From Epiperipatus broadwayi (Eukaryota; Onychophora; Udeonychophora; Euonychophora; Peripatidae), in contig JAQFVV010006274.1 in the NCBI GenBank assembly GCA_028023455.1, positions 4,528,001 through 4,592,000 of the forward strand: 64,000 nucleotides of DNA. Direction: 5' to 3'. The translations under genes and the position numbers were made by a program. Shown in pieces: positions 47,987-61,195 of the stretch; the first letter of the stretch is position 1; each line of letters begins with the position of its first letter. The notes beneath the pieces are model-generated. The model was not told where the DNA came from. It searched no databases and saw only the letters and a list, made by a program, of their open reading frames with translations.

Positions 47987-48299
47987 TTGGCTTTTCTCAA
48001 TGTGAGAGTAGAACTGTCATAAATTACAGTTAATTAAATATTTTTTCCTGTTTGAAAATATTCAAAGAAATGCTAAATTGCATAAGTGTATTTAAAAAAG
48101 TGGTATAATTAAAATTAAAGAATTCACCGAAACAAGTTTTTCTTTTAAATAAAAAAAGACAGTTGGATATTTTGAGTGGAGTTAAGGCATTAAGGATGAG
48201 TAGAGAACAAAGGACAAGGGAATTGGGGCATCTATTTTGAATATATATATATATAAGATAAACACCGAAAATGAATGAAACAAATCCTGCATATTCTTA

Positions 48300-48745
48300 A
48301 TATGATAAATTGGTCAAAAAATGAATCTACATGGTTCAAACCCATCCAGCTTTATTTTAGGAGAGATGTATCATGCCCATTCAGAAACATGTTGCCAGTG
48401 AAAATAGAGCCAAATGATAGAAGGATGTTGAACAAGTTCATAGTAGGCTAAAGGAAATGGGTGAAATAAGGCAGAAAAGACAAGGAAAGGTCAACAAGAG
48501 ATTTAGAATAGGAGATGAGGTCATGATAAGAGCCAGCCTTATAAGCCATCTTGATAAATACATTTACAAGAAGTTTCAACAAATTTACGAAGGTTCATAT
48601 ACAATAAAATGAAAATACAGTGACAATGCGTTTGTGGTGACACAAAGCACAGAAGAGAGGGGAACGTATAATGCCCAGTCATTAAAATTGATAAAGAGAA
48701 AAAGAGAGAAACTAACAGACAATTCGCAGATCCAATAAGGGATCA
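48300..48745 (+). pseudogene. pol: Gypsy integrase C-terminal fragment in family D
   Basis: The forward reading gives LKEMGEIRQKRQGKVNKR, FRIGDEVMIRASLISH, KFQQIYEGSYTIK (a GPY/F-like module), a stop at about 48611, DNAFVVTQSTEERGTYNAQS and LKLIKRKREK. These are the last blocks of a Ty3/gypsy integrase, thought to help bind target chromatin. Upstream in other frames lies HPALF-ERCI/PIQLYFRRD, a decayed S-P-A-E-L-x-F-G-R segment. The zinc finger and catalytic triad are absent. Confidence 0.75.
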
Positions 48746-48890
48746 GAACTGTAGGATGTTCTGGAATATGCAAATGAAGAACCCAAACAGAAGATAATAA
48801 TAATTAATGATTACAGTGAACACTATTAGAAGAAAAATTGATAGAGATAAAATTAATTAAGTGACACATTTTACTCTCAAATGGAGGTAG

Positions 48891-50768
48891 TGTAATATAC
48901 CACTACTGAGCAGCACTCATTAAAATTGTTATTTACAATTACTAAAAAGAAAAAAAAAAGAAAGAGAGAATTTTTAAACTTCATTAATAAATAATAAAAT
49001 CAAAAAGTTGTCCATAAATAACAATTAAAATATATCATTTGAAAATAAAAGAAAATAATTTATAGAAGTTTAAAGAGTAATTGGAAGGAGGAGAAAGTTT
49101 AACTTACAAAAGTTAAAAGTATAAAAGTTTAAGAAATAAATCTTTTACATGAAAGTAAAAATACTTTCATTTAAACTATTAAAAAAAAAAGAAAAAAGAA
49201 ATCTTAAAACTAAAAAAAAAAAAAAAAGAAATGTCTTTTCATTTATTTAAAATAAATAAGAATTTAAGTAACAAATTGATTGTAAACATAAAGGAATAGT
49301 AAAATGTGTGTGTTGATAAAATAAATGTGTGCATGGTAAAATATTAAAAATAAATGAAAGTGTATAAGTTAAAAGAAATTCCTTTAAATATTGCAAATAC
49401 TCAGAGGCTACATAAAAGAAATGAATTAGCAATGAATACTAATTAAAAAATACATAAACAACCGGATTAATTACTTAAAATCTTACAAAAATTTAATCAA
49501 AAGCAGTGGACACATTTCAACAATGGATATAGCTGATAGCTGGCAGGTATAGAAACTAATTAAGAAAAATGACAACAGGTCATCACATAAACAGCCAGTT
49601 TTTTATGAGCAGTTTTTACAATGAGTCTTCAGTCAGTTTGCCATGTATTCAGAATCTGTGTTTTTTCATAACAATGCAGTGTTAGCAGCCATTGGAAGCA
49701 TATGGCCAGCCTCAAGCCTTAGTCTGATGGAACATTAGCAACCTGCCTGATAAAAGTGTTGCCTACCTAATAACTTGAAGCCACCAAAGATATCTGTCTT
49801 GAATAGTAGTATCATGAAATAGCAATCATAGGAACCTCCACAAAAAATACAACTGCTTGGAAAAATTCGTGTGAAGCAGCAAACAGCAAGAATTCAACAT
49901 CCAAAATCCTATAAGTAATAAAAAACATTTTCTTATTCCATTTCTGATATTAATGTAGCCATTGCAATAATTTGAAGCCTCCAGAGTCAGTAAAGCAAAT
50001 GAACTCTATAGCATGCATAAAATAAACTATTGATGTGCGCATTTTTAAATGTCACGTGTTTATTTAATGCTTTATGACATCTTATATTAATTTTGTGTAT
50101 TTATTTAATGCTTTATGATTTATTTTATTGTATGAATTAAGAGAGTGTGTGGTCATTATACAAAATATCATTGTTAGGTTAATTAAAAAGTTATAAAAGT
50201 AGTTTAAAATTATAATAGTAATCATTTAGTTAAAATAAATTGTCTTTAAAACTTAATGTCTGTCAGTCAACTCTTTTACCACTAATTAAAGCAGTAATGC
50301 ATTATATTATTCTTTTGATTGAGCTAGTTGGGATTTCTTAAGAACTGAGTTAGTTTGCCATGATTCAGGGCATGTTAGTTCTTGTATCTAACTGGCACCT
50401 GGAGTTTACTCTAAAAACAAAAAAAGTGCTTTGGATGATAGGTGTTGAATTTTGCAGCTGAGAAGATCTATGTCTTTCAAACATGCTTGCAGTTATATAT
50501 TTTATATATATAGCTATGGATTGGGCATGAGTACCCTCTGGGTATTATGCTTCTCTGCCTAAAGGACTGGTGTGGAGCAATATTTAAATTGCATTGGTGT
50601 AGATCGAATGTATACTGTTATATAATGGTATCATATCTTATATGTATAAAATAAGTCTTATAATATTGTTTCACAAGTTTATATTTCATAGTTAGATTAT
50701 ATTAAAAAGTAAAAAATTTCATGCTAGAGTGAGTTGCCCATGTAATCTACACCACCACCTGGTTCAAT
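48891..50768 (+). repeat. 3' LTR, family D
   Basis: It repeats 46121-47986 and ends CACCTGGTTCAAT, the same end as the reverse LTR at 32855. RTE copy 3 starts about 10 bp later. Confidence 0.85.
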
Positions 50769-51235
50769 ATATATGCATGGCTGCAGAAAAAAGTTTGCTA
50801 TTAACTGAAAGGAGACCCCTTGATTCCTCTCAGAGGCCTCAAAGGAACTGAGCAGGGCAAATTCCTAATGTCCATTCCGTATGTTCTTGTCATTGCAGCT
50901 GTTATTACTATGTGATTACTCATGTAGTATAAAAACATGGATGGACTGCTCACCAACACACACTAGCCAGCATGGTGAGTTTATTGCCTTATTATCTCTG
51001 AGTTTAAGATCAAGAAACACCATAAACTTTGTTCTCAGTTGCTTGATAAGGCAGAATGAATGTTTGTGTAAATGATAAATATTTTTCCAATAGTTATACA
51101 ATTGTGACAGACAAAAATAAAGCATGACCCTTATTCCCAGGAGGCTGTAAAGACACCAACCAATGCTGAACGTGGGGGGTGCTAAGAATCCACTGATTGT
51201 GGATCCAGGCTGCCATTTGATGATGACTTTTTATT

Positions 51236-52120
51236 TATTGCAAGAATTAAAAGAACTATCCTATTAAATGGGACATTATTGGACCTTGTGAAGTTAGAAA
51301 AAAAGGTGAAGAGATAATTGATTTAAAAAGTGGACATGTACTCTATTATAAAGGCACAAATATTGGAAATACTAAGTGGAGTAGGATTCATTATAAATAA
51401 AAAATGGAAGAATAACATTATGGAAATTGGTGAGATATCAGACAGAGTAGCAAGATTAGTTATACAACTTAATAGCAGATATGAAATGTACATAATTCAG
51501 GTTTATGTCCCAACAAGTTCTCATAGTGATGAGGTATAAAAGATTTTTATATGGATGTACAAAAGGCTTTTGATCAGAGTAAACAACATTTTAAAATTGT
51601 TATGGGAGATTTTAATGCTAGACTTGATAAACATTTGAAAGTGCTGTAGGTAATTTTGGTTATGGTAATAGAAATGAGAGAGGACATACACTTGAGAAGT
51701 TTGCAGGAAAAGGAGAACTTAACATTATGAAATCTTTTTTTCGAGAAAATTTTTAAAAGGAAATGGACATGGAAGCATCCAAATGAAGGTAGAGCAGAAA
51801 TGGATTATATTTTGACTAACAGAAAATACATATTTCAAAATTGCAATGTTCTTAATAAATTTAACACAGGGAGTGATCATCGACTAGTAAGATCTAAGAT
51901 ATGAGTTAATGCAAAACTAGAGACAAAAATTATTAAGAAAAACAATATTTACAATTGATATTGCTAATCTTCAGAAACATTCTAATGAATTTACATTAGA
52001 AATTACAAATCAGTTTCAAGTATTAGTAGATTTTGAACATGATTCAGATGTGAATGAAATTAATATGAAAATAACTGATACACTTTTAAAAACTGCAAGA
52101 AGGTTAGCTGGAAGAAAAAA
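51236..52120 (+). pseudogene. RTE endonuclease domain, copy 3
   Basis: Fragments include EVRKKGEEI, GVGFIINKKWKNNIMEIGE, IIQVYVPTSSHSDEV (QxYxP block), VMGDFNARL (GDFNA block), MDYILTNRKYIF and GSDHRLVRSK (the Asp-His block near 51870). The N-terminal TYNxRSL segment is missing because of a deletion near 51240. At least six frame changes separate the blocks. Confidence 0.85.
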
Positions 52121-53930
52121 GCAGCAATTGACCAATAAAATTTCTACTGAGATTAGAGAATTTAGGAAGAAAAGAAGGAATATAAAGATATACAAAAATG
52201 ATGCATTAAAAAAGATTAAATACCTCAAATTTTGTAAAATGGTGCAGAAAAGAATTGAAAATGATATAAAAAAGTATAACTGTGAACTAGCAAGGAAAGC
52301 TGCAGAAGAGAATAAAAGTCTCAAGAGTTTAAAACAACATTTTGGTAATCGGTAGGAAATTTATATCTGCAATAAGAAAAAAAAATGGAATTATTACTAA
52401 AATGAGAGATGACATCATGAAATGGGTAAAAGACTTCTATCAAGAATTATATAGTAATAAAGAAAAAGTACCTCATATATCTATTACATCTTCAGAATTG
52501 CCCATAATTTTAAATGAAGAAGTGAGACATGCAATTAAATGTATGAAGAAAGGAAAGATTCCAGGTAATGATGGATTGTAATTGATTTATTAAAAGAAAC
52601 AGATGAAGAAATAATTTTTTTTTAGCAAAGTCATATACCAAATGTCTTAAATGATAAAGATGTACCAGATGATTGGAAGAATGCAGTATTAATATTAATA
52701 TTTACAAAAGGTGTTAAAGAACATATTAGAAATTTCAGACCTAGCAGCCTTTTACCAGTTTTATACAAAAGTTTTACCAAGATAATTACAACTCATCTAT
52801 AGAGAACATTGGATTTCCACCAACCAAGAGAACAAGCTGGATTTAAAAGTGGTTTTAGTACAGTAAATCATATCCAGGTATTGAGAAAAGTTATAGAAAA
52901 GACAATGAATATAAGTTGCCATTATGCTTTGGATTTGTAGATTATGAAAAGGCATTCAATTCTATAAACATTTCTTCAGTGATTAAAGCATTGGGTCATC
53001 CAGGTATAGATCCAGGATATTGTCATATTTTAAAGAATATTTATAAAAATACAACAGCAACAATTACATTACCTAATGATACTGGGAAAGTCAACATTGA
53101 GAAGGGTGTAAGACAGAGTGACTCCATATCTCCAAAACTTTTTACAGTGGTGCTGCAAGAAATATATTGTGGATTAAAATGGGAAGCTAAAGGAGTAACA
53201 GTAAATGAATATTATTTAAGTCATTTAGATTTTGCAGATGATGTAGTTGTTTTTGCAAATATTGCTTTAGAGTTGCAGGAGTTATCAAATGAAAGTAGGC
53301 CTAAAGATAAATGTTAAAAGACTAAAATAAAGTTTAATGGATTTTCTCAAAATATGAAAATAGATTATGATAAGTTAGAAGATTATACTTATAAATACTT
53401 TGGTCAGATTATTAATACAGATGTAAACATAATGGATGAAATTAGTCATAGAATTAAACTTGGTTGGAGTGCTTTTGGTAAAAATAACTTGATCTAAAAG
53501 GAAACATGCCTATGTGTTTGAAAAGGAAGTTTTTTAATAAATGTGTTTTACCAGTTCCTACTTATGGATCTGAAACTTGGACACTTAGTAGAAGAGTAAT
53601 ACAGAAACTTCAGACCACTCAAAGATGTATGGAGAGATGCACATTGGGAGTAACAAGAAGAAATCGAAACACAATGTATGGGTAAGAGAACAAACAAGTG
53701 TTACTGACTTCATTGAAAAAATTAAAAAACTGAAATTGAGTTGGGCTGGACATATTGCTAGAAGTGATAATAGATAGACAATTGAAATCTGAGACTGGAT
53801 TATAAAAGACCCAGAAAGAGACCATAAGTGAGATGGATGGATGAAATAAGAAAGTGTGCAGTGGTGATGTGGAGAAGAGAAGCTAAAGATCAGAAAAGAT
53901 GGATTGAACTTGGAGAGACCTTCATCCTGC
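52050..53930 (+). pseudogene. RTE reverse transcriptase and C-terminal region, copy 3
   Basis: The linker ISTEIREFRKKRRNIKIY is followed by DDWKNAVLILIFTKG, REQAGFKSGFSTVNH, LCFGFVDYEKAFNSI, KGVRQSDSISPKLF, the catalytic HLDFADDVVVFANIAL (near 53230), YKYFGQIIN, LKRKFFNKCVLPVPTYG, ETWTL, and the tail RWMDEIRKCAVVMWRREA (53828-53887). QGDS of the RT is QSDS here. The reading frame changes repeatedly. Confidence 0.87.
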
Positions 53931-53939
53931 AGTGGATTG

Positions 53940-53942
<3 letters not shown>

Positions 53943-53971
<29 letters not shown>
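53943..53971. repeat. (TA)n tract
   Basis: A TA run that starts exactly at the 3' end of RTE copy 3 and stops at the fold-back element. Confidence 0.9.
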
Positions 53972-53975
<4 letters not shown>

Positions 53976-54747
53976 CAAAAGATGGCGCTTTACCAAAACC
54001 ACCGAACAAGTGTAAAATTTGTTTACATAAACGAAAAAAGAGTCAGAATTAACTACCTCTTTCATTTGCTCACCCCCAGATCAGCTGATTTCAAGCTGGT
54101 TTGCTCTCCTCAGTGAGGGATAGAGTATAGAAACTAGATCTAAACACTGACTCTCAAGTGTTTATGCAAAACGTTTCTATCAGATTGCAAGCGTGAATTT
54201 TTCAGACCGGTAAAGTCTTCAAACTCAGCCTAGCAAGCCAGATATTTATATGGTTTTGGTAAAGCGCCATCTTTTGAATATAAATAACAAGTGATAGCAG
54301 GTTACGTGAGTAACTTGTTTTTGTTTTTCATAAATGTACCTTTAAAGTTTTCTTGCAATGATATATATTGCAGAGACTTTGATTATATGGTAATACTGAA
54401 CTGAGATCAGACCCATATAAATATCTGGCTTGCTAGGCTGAGTTTGAAGACTTTACCGGTCTGAAAAATTCACGCTTGCAATCTGATAGAAACGTTTTGC
54501 ATAAACACTTGAGAGTCAGTGTTTAGATCTAGTTTCTATACTCTATCCCTCACTGAGGAGAGCAAACCAGCTTGAAATCAGCTGATCTGGGGGTGAGCAA
54601 ATGAAAGAGGTAGTTAATTCTGACTCTTTTTTCGTTTATGTAAACAAATTTTACACTTGTTCGGTGGTTTTGGTAAAGCGCCATCTTTTGAACATAAATA
54701 ACAAGTGATAGCAGGTTACGTGAGTAACTTGTTTTTGTTTTTCATAT
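53972..54747. mobile_element. Fold-back element: two inverted copies of a TIR unit
   Basis: One copy (53972-54280) begins TGTTCAAAAGATGGCGCTTT and ends with the inverse, AAAGCGCCATCTTTTGAATA, so it has terminal inverted repeats of about 30 bp. A second, inverted copy (54414-54696) matches it over about 280 bp but lacks one terminal repeat. The same 78-bp flank (ATAAATAACAAGTGATAGC... to TTTTTCATA) follows both copies. No transposase is encoded; it looks like a MITE or fold-back DNA element. Confidence 0.85.
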
Positions 54748-54761
54748 ATATATAAACCATT

Positions 54762-54890
54762 ATGCAATTACAAATATCCAGTAACCCCCTCTGTTTAAAA
54801 GTCTATATCTCAATAATAGCAAACTTGAAGTTCGCTATTGTGATATAAACTTTTAAACAGAGGGCGTTACTTGATATTTGTAATTGTATA
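54762..54890. repeat. Snap-back repeat (hairpin MITE)
   Basis: Arms 54762-54820 and 54832-54890 are inverse copies, with TGCAATTACAAATATC at one end and GATATTTGTAATTGTA at the other, separated by 11 bases. The stem is about 59 bp with few mismatches. Confidence 0.93.
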
Positions 54891-54956
54891 ACAGTTTAGA
54901 TATTTTTATGATTATTTCAGTTAGTGTTAATGGTAACTTTATTTTTATATATATAT

Positions 54957-56010
54957 ACACCTGGGTGTCATTTTACGCGATAGATTGATTCCTCAGAAAA
55001 CACGCGCAAATGAAATCACGCAAAATTAGACGTAACTTACATTGAAAAAGAAGGGATGTGGTCTGTGATTTTTCAAAATTTGCATAAAAGCAAAGCACCA
55101 ACGTAAAATTACTTTAAAATTCGTGCAAAAAAAAATAATGAAATAAAATATGACTAATAAAAAATTTCAAATTAAAAAAAAATTGATACAAGGCAAACTT
55201 TTTTTAACTATAATATTTAATTTTATTCAAAATAATATATTTTTATGCATAATTTACAGTACAGCAATTTACATTTTTTATACACATTTTAATTATTATA
55301 GCTATTTGCCGAAAAACATGTTTGTTTGCAAACAACTAGCGCCAACTTCACACTCATGTTGTGTCAGTGGTTTTCTGGTGACAATGTAATTAATCTTTGA
55401 GACGATGATTTTATTAATTGTTTATAAAACTAACAACTAAAAATTAAATTCTTATTTTTGTCTTTAATTTTCAATTCTGTTTAAAAATCAAATTTCACAT
55501 TAATTTCAAGTCGCAGTAAGAAATTTTTAAACTGTTAATTACAATTAAAAATCAGATTTTAATTGTCAAATTTAATTGTGTCCACTGCTATTACTGACCT
55601 TTAAAATAAACTTGCGGACACTAAATGATTAATAATTGATTACGTTCTTTTTTAAAAAGCAAAAACAGAATGTGATTTAAAATGCAAAATTAACACGCAC
55701 AATGTTTGAACAAATTTACATTATAATCTTGTAAAATTTAATGTGTGTATACATAAAATGTGAAAATTATGATTTTAATTTCATTATTGCATAAAATCTT
55801 ATTATTATAAAGCACTGAAAATATTGAAATTACTAAGATGAAAGTTGAATTCCAATAATGTGCTATTACTTTCAATATAACATAAGTGCGCAAAATTTAT
55901 TATTTAAAGTAATAGTGCATTATCGGAGTTTGACTTCCGGTCAAACACGAATCGCATAACTTCAAAATCTTGTTAAATAAGTCTGCGTAAAATAAGAGAT
56001 CCATGTGGGT
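54957..56010. mobile_element. Possible non-autonomous DNA transposon with imperfect TIRs
   Basis: The left end ACACCTGGGTGTC then ATTTTACGCGA is echoed in inverse at the right end (TGCGTAAAATAAGAG, CCATGTGGGT). Both ends abut (TA)n. The 1-kb interior has no recognisable transposase. Short forward frames (55150-55389) look random. The repeat match is imperfect, so this is a tentative call. Confidence 0.45.
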
Positions 56011-56020
56011 ATATATATAT

Positions 56021-58106
56021 ATTAACGGTATACATATGCCATTACATTATTTTAAAATTAAAATAAAGAGGGAAATAAATCTTAAGTAAAAATGATTTTA
56101 TTAAAAACTAAAAGCCAAAACTAAAAGTTATGTTAACATATATATATATATATATATCACAAATGGAAAACTTTCAAACTATTTTAAGAAAAAAAGGATT
56201 TAAAAGTATTTTTTGTAAAAAAAGTAAAGATCTAAAGATAAAGATTGATATTTTTGAAAATAGAAATAAATGTTGATTTCTATCATGTTTAATCTTAGAA
56301 AACGGAAATGATTGTTTTATTAATTAAATGTAAAGCAAACTAGCTCTTGGGGCACTTAAATAATAAAGGTCAGATAAGAGAATGAAATTAAAGATTGATC
56401 AATGGATGCACCAAGCCACAGCACAGACTAAAAAGAGATCTTAGGATCAGTGATGTCTTGTTCTATGGATTGGAAAATTTACTGATAAGGGAGGTCTAAC
56501 CCTATAAAAAGAAAAAAATAAGTTGTTGAAAAGAGCTGACTATTAATCTACATATGAACTGTAGCTGCATTGCAGGCTCCACAATGTAGGAATCTGCAAT
56601 AGATTTAATTTTCTATTATATACCAGCTGAGGCAGCCTCCAACTAATGAGTACAGAATGACAGCAAACAATGAACCAATCCTCCCAGAAATATTAAACGA
56701 ACTTCAGATGTCTCATAAACAAGACAGACTTCAGATCCCTCATGGAAAGTATGAACTCTTGTTTATTCAATATGACTTTTAACAAACTTTCAATTAGTTA
56801 TATAAAGTATGAACTCTTATCTGACCTAAAAAGGAAAATTCTAAATCAATTATTAATAATTTTTTTATGCCTTATGTTAGCTAATCACTTCCATTTTTAT
56901 TTATTTTGTAGTTATTAACTAAATTTTTTAAAATGTATTAAATTTAAGTTGGGTGTAGATGGATGCATAGATTTGTTAATGTTTATGTTAGTTATTTCTT
57001 AAGGTTTTATACATGAAATATATATATATCGGTAAATATGACACTTCATGCTGAGTGTCTAAACATATTTACTGGTATATCTTTCTAAGTTGTTGTAAAT
57101 GTGGCACCTTATGGGTGTCATTGGGTTTACTTTATTGTAAATTTCCCTTAGCAATTTTCAATTAATAACTTTATATTTAAATTCATTTGTTTATTCTAAA
57201 TGGGTTTGATTTCAGGCTGTTTTGTGGTTGGGTCGATGCTGGTGGAGGGATATATGGGTATTTTTATCAATGTAATGTGAAACATGTTTAGCATACAGGA
57301 CAAAGCCCATATGAATGCATGACCCAAAGGCATAGCAGATGCATTTTAATGGTTGTGGATGTATTTCCCACAGTATTATTTTCCCTTTTTACTCTGGGTG
57401 TGAATAGTAAGATGGCCAAGACCGCAATTCACCATTTCAGAGAATTTTCAATATATATTTTCCAAATGATTTCCTTCGCCAGAGATGCTCATTCCTGTTC
57501 TGAGCGAGGATCATTTCTCTTTAAATAATACCATACTGCAGATGCACATTCCTGTCAGCATGGTTTTATGCTAGCATCTTCATATTGCATTGATTGCATC
57601 CAAATATCAGGAAGCTAACATTTTGGCTATTGACTTTTAGTCTGAGATCGAATGATTGTTTTTGAAAAGTTTTTTTTTAACTGAGTAATCTATGTAGCCT
57701 ATCTATACTCAACATTATAAAACAAATGTTCATAGACTATCCATCTGTGTGGACTTACTAAAATAATTTAAATTTATAAATTAATATTAAAATATAAAAC
57801 AAGATCAATTTATTCCTCAATTTTAAATTTATATATCTGCTTCAATAAATGTTTTGTGTGTTATTACTGGCAGTGGCTTATTTTATTTTTAATCTTAAAA
57901 ATATATTTTTTCTGTACAAAAAATGTTTAAGAATTTATCTCTGCATCTCCTTGAGCTAGTGGCATGGGCTAACAGTCAATAATAAAATAAAATTGGATCT
58001 TAACATTAAGTATCTGCCTACTATATAAATATTTCAGGATCAAATGGCCTGGTGGTGCCATGTATGAAAGGTATGGTAAGACTCTAATTCCACCGTGACC
58101 ATTACA
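56021..58106 (+). repeat. LTR, Lys-TA family, short type
   Basis: It starts (TG)TAACGGTATACATATGCC then ATTACAT after (TA)n and ends GACCATTACA. A TATA box (CCTATAAAAA, 56501-56510) lies at the same place as in the 41-kb copy. It lacks the about 500-bp internal duplication present in the next LTR. Near its end, ATGGCCTGGTGGTG matches a tRNA A box. Confidence 0.87.
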
Positions 58107-58514
58107 ATTGGCTACCCAACATGGCACAATGTATAATAAACCATGAGTACCTTGAAAATTAAGCCAGTAATATTTTTTTTGAAAGAAAATATTTTTTGTC
58201 TATCTTGTATATGAACTACCAGAAAAGAAATTGCACATATGTATAAATAGATGTGAGGAATATAATGTTATACTTTTCTGTAACAAAAAAGAATAAGTTC
58301 ATTAAAATGTTAAATGATTTAAAAGTAGGAGAAAAGAAATTTGTAAAAGAGAAGGCATAAGTTTAGCTGGTAATAAGAAAACAGTCAACAAATTTTTTTT
58401 TATCATTATATTTGCGTGTAATTACTAACCAAACAAGCTTTTAAGTTAGTCAATTTGTGAAATGTGATTACTAACCCTAAATAAAATTTTTTTTTTAAAG
58501 GAAGTTTACTGATA
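58107..58514 (+). mobile_element. Internal region of a Lys-TA element, forward
   Basis: It opens AT then the primer site TGGCTACCCAACATGG and closes AAAGGAAGTTTACTGATA before the next LTR, as in the 43.3-43.9 kb internal region. It is about 410 bp and has no coding motif. Confidence 0.87.
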
Positions 58515-59545
58515 TGTAATGGGCACAAATGCTGTTACATTATTGTTAAAAAGAAAATAAAGTATAAATGTTCCAAATTAGGTTATTAAATAAAATTCAG
58601 AATTAAAAATTGAAAACTAAAAGCTTGCAAAAACATAGATATATAAATCACACAGATGGAAAAATATTAAAAGAAAACTTTATTAAAAAAAAAGAATTTT
58701 AAAATTAAATTTTAAGAAAAAACTTAAAGTTAAAAATATATCTTTAAGAATGTACAATAATTAAAATACTTTCTATTGTGTTAAAACTCAAGATGGAAAT
58801 GATTGTTGGTTTTAATTAATCTAAAGTAAATGAGCCCTTAGGACAAATTTATAATTAAATGTCAGATAAGAAATATAAAATATTAAAAAAAGATTGCATT
58901 ACCCACTTGTGGAAGGTCAATCAACACTCGGACTCTAATAAAAACCACTGGAACAGGAAACCATGGTCAATGAAGCCAAAAAAATATAAATAAATTCAAA
59001 TTAAGAACAGTTCCAGCTCGATTTTTAAGGAGGAGGGGGAAAGATGCACTTTTCACTCTCCTGCTGTTTTTAAATGAAGAGACTGTTGAAATATGAATGG
59101 CAATGTTGCAGACCCTGAATCATATGGGTACTGCAATAAAATAGTTCCAGGGTCAAACCAGCTAAGACTACCTCCGGATTGATAACAATGGCATGAATAG
59201 AAAGTATGAATAATAAAAGACTTCATGGGAATTGGTATAAGAAACTGGGAACTCCTCAAATGTAATGTATAAACTATAAATTATGAACTCTAATTATAAT
59301 AGAACTTTTACTGAAAGAACTTTAAATCATATCTTAAACAATTAAGACCTAACAAAGTTTAAGTCATGAACTCTTATCTGACCAACATGGAAGGTTACAT
59401 CAGTTATTAATATTTATTTTTATATATGTTTGCCAATCCAATTATTTCCATTTTCTTTATTTAGTTATTAATGAAATCAAGAATGTATTAAATTTTAAGT
59501 TGGGTATAGATAGCTGCATGGATTCATTATGTTGATTATGTCATT

Positions 59546-59632
<87 letters not shown>

Positions 59633-61195
59633 CCTCATGCTGAAATGTCTAAACTTATTTACTGGTATATATTTAAGTTGTTGTTGTCCACGTGGCACCT
59701 TATGATGAGTGCCATTGGGTTTACTTTATTGTAAATTTCCCTCAGCAATTTTCAATTTAATAACTTTATATTTAAATTTTTTATGTTTATTCTAAAAGGT
59801 TTTGATTTCAGGCTATTTGTTGCATGGTTGGGTCGATGCTGGTGGAGGGATATATGGGTGTTTATATGAATGTAATGTGAAATGTGTTTAGCATATAGGG
59901 CAAAGCCCATATGAATGCATGACCGAAAGGTGTAGTCGATGCATTACAATGGATGTATTTCTTGCACCAGTTTTCCTTTTTACTCTGGGTGTTAATCATA
60001 AGAAGGCCATGACCACAATTTCACCATTTCAGAGAATTTACAATATATTTTCCAAATGATTTTCTTTGCCAGACAGGTGCTCATTCCTGTTTTGGGTGAA
60101 AATCATTTCTCTTAAATAATACCATGCAGCAGACACACATTCCTGTCAATGTGGTTTTATGCTAGCATCTTCATATTGCATTGGTTGCATCTGTATATTA
60201 TGAAGCAAGCATTGGTTTGGCTACAAACTTTTAGTCTGAGGTTGAATGATTGTTTTTGAAAAGTTTTTAACTGAGTAATCCATGTAGCTTATCTATACTC
60301 AACATTATAAAACAAACTTTTATCAACTATCCATTTGTGTAGGCTTTTATCCAAAACATAAAATACTATTTTAACTGTAATCATAAACCAATCATTTCTA
60401 TTAATTTATTTCTTCTAATTAAATCTGTAATTGTTAGTTAAAGTAGGTGATGTCATGCATTATGTATATGGGTATACCTCCACACTCGGTGTGTATCAGT
60501 AACCTTATGTTCAGTGTCTTAATGTATTGCCTAAGCCTCCCTGTAAGTTCATTATTTGTGAATGTGACACCACTTGATGAGTGTGTTAAGTAACTCAAGA
60601 GTATAACCTTTTTTTATACATCTGAACTAGAATAATTCATGGTGGACATTTGTGTTGCATATATGTATACATGTACATGCTTATTTGGTTTTTAAAATAT
60701 TAACGCTTAAAATTTAAACTTAGATGTAAATAACTGCATGGATTCATAAGTTTAATGTGTGTAATCTATGTAGTGTATTTACATCAATTAAAGATTAAAA
60801 TGTATAAACAAGAATCTCCATCTGTGTGAACTAACCTTAAATATAAATATGATAAATACACAAATTAAAGTAAAGTAATAATGTTTATTCCTGCAATTCA
60901 ATTTTATATATGCATGATAATAAATATTTTTGCATAATATTACTGGCAGTGACTTATTTTATTTATTTTTGATATTAAAAATATATTTTAAAAATGTAAA
61001 TATTTTTTTTTATATCTCAGCTACTCCTAGAGCTAGTGGCATAAGCTAATGGTCAATATATAATTATAATAAAACAAAGTGAAATTTTTAACAATGTGTA
61101 TCTGCCTACTATATAAATATTCCAGCTTCACATGGCTTGATGGCACCCTGTATGGCAGATATGGTATGACTCTAATTCCTCCCCGACCATTGTAA
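58515..61195 (+). repeat. LTR, Lys-TA family, long type
   Basis: It starts TGTAATGGGCACAAATGC then TGTTACAT and ends GACCATTGTAA. At about 2.68 kb it exceeds the 56021 LTR because a segment near its 3' half (ATCCATGTAGC...TATCTATACTC; CCATTTGTGTAGG, about 60270-60345) recurs in diverged form near 60765-60840, and a (TA)n tract of about 80 bp lies at 59550-59628. The reverse LTR at 61700 shares the duplicated form. Confidence 0.85.
59550..59628. repeat. (TA)n microsatellite within the LTR
   Basis: A TA run of about 40 units, just before GGCACCTCATGCTG. Other copies of the LTR have shorter TA tracts at the same place, for example at 57019-57028. Confidence 0.95.

Larger units (their letters stand above)
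46121..50768 (+). mobile_element. Family-D LTR retrotransposon with integrase remnant
   Basis: Direct repeats of about 1.87 kb (46121-47986 and 48891-50768) flank about 900 bp. The 3' LTR starts TGTAATATACCACTACTGAG after the purine-rich AAATGGAGGTAG. The 5' LTR start is eroded into (TA)n. The internal region begins TGGC, the first bases of a tRNA-Lys-type primer site, but is then diverged. Only an integrase C-terminus is left, so most of pol and all of gag have been deleted. Confidence 0.85.
50778..53942 (+). mobile_element. RTE-type LINE, copy 3 (dead)
   Basis: It is similar to copy 1 from the first leader bases (TGGCTGCAGAAA) to the 3' end CAGTGGATTGATTA, where (TA)n replaces the GATGATG tail. 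Its leader has an extra segment (about 51000-51085) relative to copy 1. It carries more stops and shifts than copy 1. Confidence 0.9.
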
